Shown here piece after piece: positions 59,561 to 64,000 of a stretch of DNA of 64,000 nucleotides (its first letter is position 1; each line of letters opens with the position of its first letter). Below the pieces are notes generated by a model. The model had not been told where the DNA came from. It saw nothing but the letters and a program-made list of their open reading frames with translations, and did no database searches. The position numbers and the translations under genes were made by a program. This DNA is from Chloranthus sessilifolius. Its lineage: Eukaryota; Streptophyta; Magnoliopsida; Chloranthales; Chloranthaceae. The stretch lies in NCBI GenBank assembly GCA_021018995.1, contig CM037597.1:35590936-35654935 (forward strand). The letters are read 5' to 3'.

Positions 59561-59649
59561 AATGCTCTGCACATAAAACTACAGTCCCATTAACAGAAGG
59601 TCCTATGCTCTGACAAAAATCATGACTTGTCAGAAATTCTAAAAGAAAG

Positions 59650-59662
59650 GGCTCTGATACCA
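59650..59662 (-). other. Chromovirus primer-binding site
   Basis: Minus strand TGGTATCAGAGCC, complementary to the initiator tRNA-Met 3' end, two bases inside the 5' LTR. Confidence 0.93.
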
Positions 59663-59664
59663 AC

Positions 59665-62047
59665 TGTCATAGCCCGGATTTTGACACCCCAAAACTCATG
59701 CCATTGGCACAACCCTTGAGGCCGTGCCTCATATATCTGCTCAAAACATTTGGTATATCCACACAACTAGAAAGCAAAAGCATGCACATGAGAACAAATT
59801 TTGAATTTAATCTCCATTTATATACAATAATGCTAAAACCTGTAGCCCAAAAGATAGTTCTAATCTCATGCCACTGCATGAGCAAAAGAACCAACCCGAG
59901 CCATCGGTGATGAAACAACAGTCACCGAGATGGTTCACTAAAAGAATGTCTTACAAAAATTACATTTGTCTCAAAATAAGGCTGGACATTCCAAGTCGTA
60001 CAACCACTCTCACAAAACAATCAAAGTACGTAGAGGGTCTTCTAAAAAAACTCTTTAGGAGGGGGCTCCGACTCTTCCCCAGGCACGTAATCAGAGTCCT
60101 CCAGGTCTACTTCTCCAGAAGCACCAATAGCAGCTAACACTGGACCTATGACGTATAGTCAAAAGAGTGAGCTACATCATAGCTCAATAGGGAATTAACT
60201 GAATGAACATATAAGTCTATCTTACATATATTCCATGACATAATGAAATATGATTTATCAATAAAAGACTGCTAGAAAATAGTTTAAGTTCATGAAAGCA
60301 TGAACTAAATGCACATCTGTTACACTACAAGTTTTCTCTTGTTTACTGAAAGCATGAACTAAATGATTGGTCTCAAAAAAACGTAAATCAAATAGCTTAA
60401 ATAATCCCCAAGCAATATAGCATCGAGCCCCGATGGAATACCCACCATCGTTGTCCAATCAGACTATTTTTCTTCATGTAATACGACCCAAGTCCCTTTC
60501 TCATAGGTGACGGGGCACAAAAACTTACGTGCATCCGTGGGATGTCATACTAGAGTACGGATATTCCGCCGTACCGATCACAGATATCCTGTCGAGTCAG
60601 TCGCGGGTATACCATCGCGTTGGTGGGGTATTCTATGAACCTTATATCAATTGTGCAAAAGTACTTATAGTTTTCACCATGTAATCATGCTAAATATAGT
60701 ATTTAAGGTTTGTTTAAATTTCACTCAAATAACTTCACATCACTCGGATGGTCACATTTCCCATACACCCCTAGGATGTAACCTGCTCATATGCATCACC
60801 CAAATGCCCGCATCACATTCACACCTCTCGGGATGTCACATACTCATAAGCATACTTGTTTCCTTACTTAGTGTTCCCACACACACACACACTTCAATTC
60901 CACATGAAAAACTACTTGTCAAAAAAACACAAGTACATCTCTATGCTCTCAACACATGCCTACACATTTTCATATCACTACATACATGCTATCATAATCA
61001 AAGTACATGTTCAAAGTATTCCCTACCTCCCATGCTTCAACCCCATGCATCAAGGTCTAAGGTAGCACCCCATGCTCATATCCGAGTGTTCATACCTAAA
61101 GTACACAATGTCATTCACAAAGCATAAAAGATGATGCAAAAAGGAAGGGTACAAGGCCCTCCCAGAACTCTATGGTGCAAAAACAGAACCCACAAGAAAC
61201 TGCCAAAATCGATTAAATTTCAAAATCGATTAATCAATTTGGAGTCGATTAATCAGTTTTTCCAAACTCCTCATTTTCCAGTCACTAAAAGAACCCAGTC
61301 GATTAATCGACTCCAAATCGATTAATCGAAAATCAAAAATTAATTAATCAAATTAAATTTGATTAATCAGTTTCGTGCTACAGTTTCTTGATTTGCTTTA
61401 TGATCAAAATCGATTAATCGATTAATCAATTTTGAGAGAAAAATAACCCTTTTTGGCTGTACATCTTGCTTTCACCCTTTTTTCTCAATCTATCTTCTCT
61501 TCCCTCTTTTAATCCAACATTTATACATTAAATTAAAGCTCAAAGTTCACACACATTATAAATTAGTAAAGCCTTACCTTGAATCAGATCGTATGCTTGA
61601 TTCAATGGCTTGGATCGAAAGCTAGGGTTATTAGCTTCGATTTCATGAATTCACACACATTGCCTTCGAGATTAATAGCCCACGTATAGCTCCAATCTGA
61701 AATTTCACACAAAATCCTTAGCATTTACTCCCTCCTTCCTTCTCTCTCTCTCTCCCTCTCTCTCTCTTCATAAATCCCTAACCACCAACCAAAAATCAAA
61801 GAGAAATAACTTCAATTAGCCCTTAGACTATTTAACCCAATTCATTCCTTGGTGTAAAACACATACACCCATAATAGATGTAGATGACCTTATCAAAAGA
61901 TCTAACACCACACACTCACGTGTACTCTCACCTCGAACCTAATCCAACCTAAGTCATCAAGTTGACTTTCACTTAATCGCACAAGTGACCAGACGGGCAC
62001 GCATCCTGAGGACACTATTCTAAGCCCAAGATTTTAGGGATGTTGCA
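59665..62047 (-). repeat. Chromovirus 5' LTR
   Basis: Partner of 17359-19755; minus strand TGCAACATCCC ... GCTATGACA. The TCGATTAATCGA array lies at 61208-61432. (CT)n run at 61741-61766. The TATA-like site of the 3' copy is weaker here (61129-61138). Confidence 0.93.
61208..61432 (-). promoter_or_regulatory. TCGATTAATCGA motif array in chromovirus 5' LTR
   Basis: Copies near 61208, 61225, 61245, 61298, 61318 and 61410-61426, plus degenerate TTAATTAATCA forms. Several CG dinucleotides seen in the 3' LTR copy have become CA or TG. Confidence 0.75.
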
Positions 62048-62308
62048 GTAAAGATGTGCCATCGCCGTTGCACCCCAGGCATAGGTGGGCACCCGGTCCA
62101 AGTCCCTGAGGAGTGTTAGGAACAGACCCGTCACACAGCCTCGGATCGAAGATGAAAATAATACTGCACCAAGGAAGTGCATCAGGAATGCTAGGAGCAC
62201 TCAATCTGCCACTACTCCTGGTTCCATCACAGGCTCTCGAAGCGCCATCGCCGCACAACGTGCTTGAAACACCGTCTTTTCTCCGAGTGACATCTCGAAG
62301 GAACTAAC
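62048..62308 (-). pseudogene. PMD gene, plant mobile domain exon
   Basis: Minus-strand exon fragment with a PMD core: LLAFLMHFLGAVLFSSSIRG, then LFLTLLRDLDRVPTYAWG and ATAMAHLY, the pattern of the domain's central helices (RDLD..YAWG.A.LAHLY). It breaks at the chromovirus target site (62048) and resumes at 17358 with EQLYSRRRG. Upstream exons are cut off by element D at 62309, so the start is not in the window. An in-frame TGA sits near 62200. Confidence 0.72.
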
Positions 62309-64000
62309 TGTTAAGACCTGAAAAGTACCACTTTTCACCCCTTAACTTAACCTTTGATTAGACCCTTAGCCATCTAATAAGTTCTTGTTAAGTGTTTTAT
62401 GTAGGTAATAATCAGCAGTGAAATAAGGCCAGGAATCCTGCTAAGGAGCCTGTTTTAGCACCAGAAGTCCCTCAAAAGGATGGATCCTGAATCCAGACCT
62501 AAAATGAGCCACACGCAGCTGACCCAAGCTTTAGAGGATTCAGGAGAAATATGCCTCGCGCAGTCCAAATAAGCTTCCCAAGACTGTGCAACAACCTCTC
62601 GTGCAGTTGAGTGACTGAAGAGCTTCAGAAGCACAAACTCGTGAAGCTCTCGTGAAGCTCAAGAGTAGAACACATCGCGCAGTCTCGTGCAGTTCAAAAC
62701 AAACCTCTCTCAACCTCGCGCAGGTCGCTTCGAACTGCTAAGGAGAGAGAGCTTCAGAAGACTCTTCGCGCAACTGTCGCGCAGTGGTCGCGGGATGCAA
62801 TTATCAGAAGAGAACTCCTCACGCAATTCTCGCGCTATTCAAGAAGAAAGCATATTCGCAAAGACAGAGCCATCCTCGCGAAGACCACAAAACCTTGCGC
62901 AATTTAGAACTCATTAAAGCCTCACAAGGAAACTCACGAAGTCCATTGAAGAAAAGTGATTCGCGCAGTTCTCGCGCTATTCAAATCCATCCTCAGGAAG
63001 ATCAACCCAGCGAATGCACAACTACCTCGCGACTACTTGAACTCCAACCCCGCGACATCTAAGGCTTTGATGTCTACTCAACCTCGCGAAGCCCAATCCA
63101 GTGAGAGCGCAATTCTCTATCGTGCGACTGCCTGAAGAGCAAACTAAGGCAACCTCACGACGGTTGAAGCTTCAATGTCAAACCATCCTCGCGAAGAGCA
63201 AGAGCTACCATGTGACAAGTCTGGGAAATAATTGCTACCTAGCGAAGCTCTGAACTTCAACTTCCATCGCTTCAATAGAGGTCTTTCTGGGAATTTCCAG
63301 CGATTAGGGTACGCACTCCCACGCTTAAATCTCCGTGCACGTGCCCCGAGGCATCCAAGGATCACTATTAGCCACGTGGCATAGTTAAAATTAGGGTTTC
63401 CTAACCCTAATGCGCCGCCACACCACTGCTATAAAAACCCATACTTAGCTTAGGTTTAGACATCTTGGAATATCTCGGAACAGAGCTGGGAACACATCTC
63501 ATCTCTTGGAGATTTGCTTTGAGATCATTTTTTCTTTTCTTTTGTAGCTGTAAGTAGTTTTTCTTTTTCTTTCCTTCTCTCCAGAGTCCAGCACTTGCTG
63601 GCTAGGTCTTTGCATGCATTTTGAACTAGTTTAATGGAAGTTTGTAATAGGATTTTTACATTATGAGATTTGTGTTTGATTGTGAGATGCTCTATGCAAG
63701 GCTGCTGCCTTGTGATCCACCATTGCTTTGGCTGTATTTCAAAGCAATGGAGGACTGATTCTAAGGGCCACTAAGATCCAAGTGACCAATGTGTCTGGGC
63801 TATTATGGTCCTATACAGCCTTAGCCCCACCACAGGACCCACTAGATCTGAAATCCCCATGGGAGCTTGAGCTGGTAGCTTTGTGACCATGGTGGTGGCA
63901 GCGATATTCTTGTTTTGTCTTGGGCTCCATGAGGAGAATAACCTATGGGATAGTCAGTGGACAGGTTATAGCCTTAGGGTGATTCTAATCCACCGATCCA
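62309..64000 (+). repeat. Element D LTR (partial, same family as C)
   Basis: Starts TGTTAAGACCTGAAAAGTAC and follows, in inverted orientation, element C LTR from 51367 down to about 49777; the remaining 0.8 kb or so lies beyond the window. TATA box TATAAAAA at 63430-63437 with a CTCGCGCAG-type motif array upstream (62555-63195). Left flank CTAAC (62304-62308). Whether a full element or a solo LTR follows cannot be seen. Confidence 0.9.

Larger units (their letters stand above)
17359..62047 (-). mobile_element. Chromovirus (Tekay/Del-like) with extra 3' ORF, interrupted by three insertions
   Basis: Ty3/gypsy element spread over 44.7 kb, of which about 12.5 kb is its own sequence. LTRs are at 62047-59665 (5') and 19755-17359 (3'). 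Flanks ATAAA (17354-17358) and GTAAA (62048-62052) form a 4/5-matching target duplication. The initiator-Met-type PBS, gag style (MHPPNFSG) and chromodomain place it among chromoviruses. The insertions are Tat2 (23014-34131), B (35562-48008) and C (48911-57480); pol reading resumes across each one at the expected conserved place. An extra ORF lies between the chromodomain and the 3' LTR. Confidence 0.92.

Noticed and set aside
48911..64000. C and D LTRs as the two ends of one element
   Set aside because: They are inverted relative to each other and separated by the chromovirus 5' LTR and PMD sequence.
1..64000. tRNA, rRNA, CRISPR or bacterial features
   Set aside because: None seen; short direct repeats are LTR motifs, microsatellites or minisatellites.

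Overview
This window is an angiosperm nuclear sequence made almost entirely of nested LTR retrotransposons. The evidence is the plant-type Ty3/gypsy lineages (Tat, chromovirus, Athila-like), plant primer-binding sites (initiator-Met and Asp types) and an intron-containing plant-mobile-domain gene. I see no rRNA, tRNA, CRISPR or intact host gene, and I cannot name the species. Every retroelement reading frame is broken by stops or frameshifts.

Layout. The oldest layer is a Tat-lineage element (Tat1, + strand). Its pol fills 1-3243 and is followed by an antisense, multi-exon plant-mobile-domain (PMD) gene, now in three pieces: 62308-62048, 17358-15252 and 5130-4786, all minus. Element A (5131-15251, minus) and a chromovirus (17359-62047, minus) inserted into the PMD gene. 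A third LTR (element D, 62309 to beyond the window, plus) cuts off its 5' end. The chromovirus was itself split by a Tat-lineage element Tat2 (23014-34131, plus), element B (35562-48008, minus) and a 5'-truncated element C (48911 to about 57480, minus). The chromovirus pieces read in order as gag-PR (59560-57498), RT (48910-48009), RNase H/integrase (35561-34132) and integrase end plus chromodomain (23013-22468). An extra ORF (21610-20431) follows.

Elements A and B are non-autonomous Athila-like elements with an Asp-type PBS and gag (plus protease in B) but no RT or integrase. C keeps only its 3' part. In place of pol, A, B and C carry a long second ORF. Its N-terminal domain is of the type annotated as 'putative plant transposon protein' and is followed by proline-rich and coiled-coil parts. 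The chromovirus carries a homologous extra ORF downstream of its chromodomain.

The most interesting signal is a repeated design. In all four elements the extra ORF has its own apparent promoter: a TATA-like box about 275-325 bp before the start codon, with a cluster of family-specific short motifs just upstream. The same motif is clustered upstream of the TATA box in that element's own LTR. The motifs differ between families: TCGATTAATCGA in the chromovirus, TCGATAGGTT in B, CGCGAG in C and D, and a weaker AATCGTA/TACGATT pair in A. This is what would be expected of an element-encoded DNA-binding or anti-silencing factor acting on its own LTR and its own gene, by analogy with VANC proteins of VANDAL transposons; that function is inference. 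A, B and C also share, despite unrelated LTRs, a hairpin next to the polypurine tract, a conserved block of about 130 nt, and a second polypurine-like tract just after the extra ORF.
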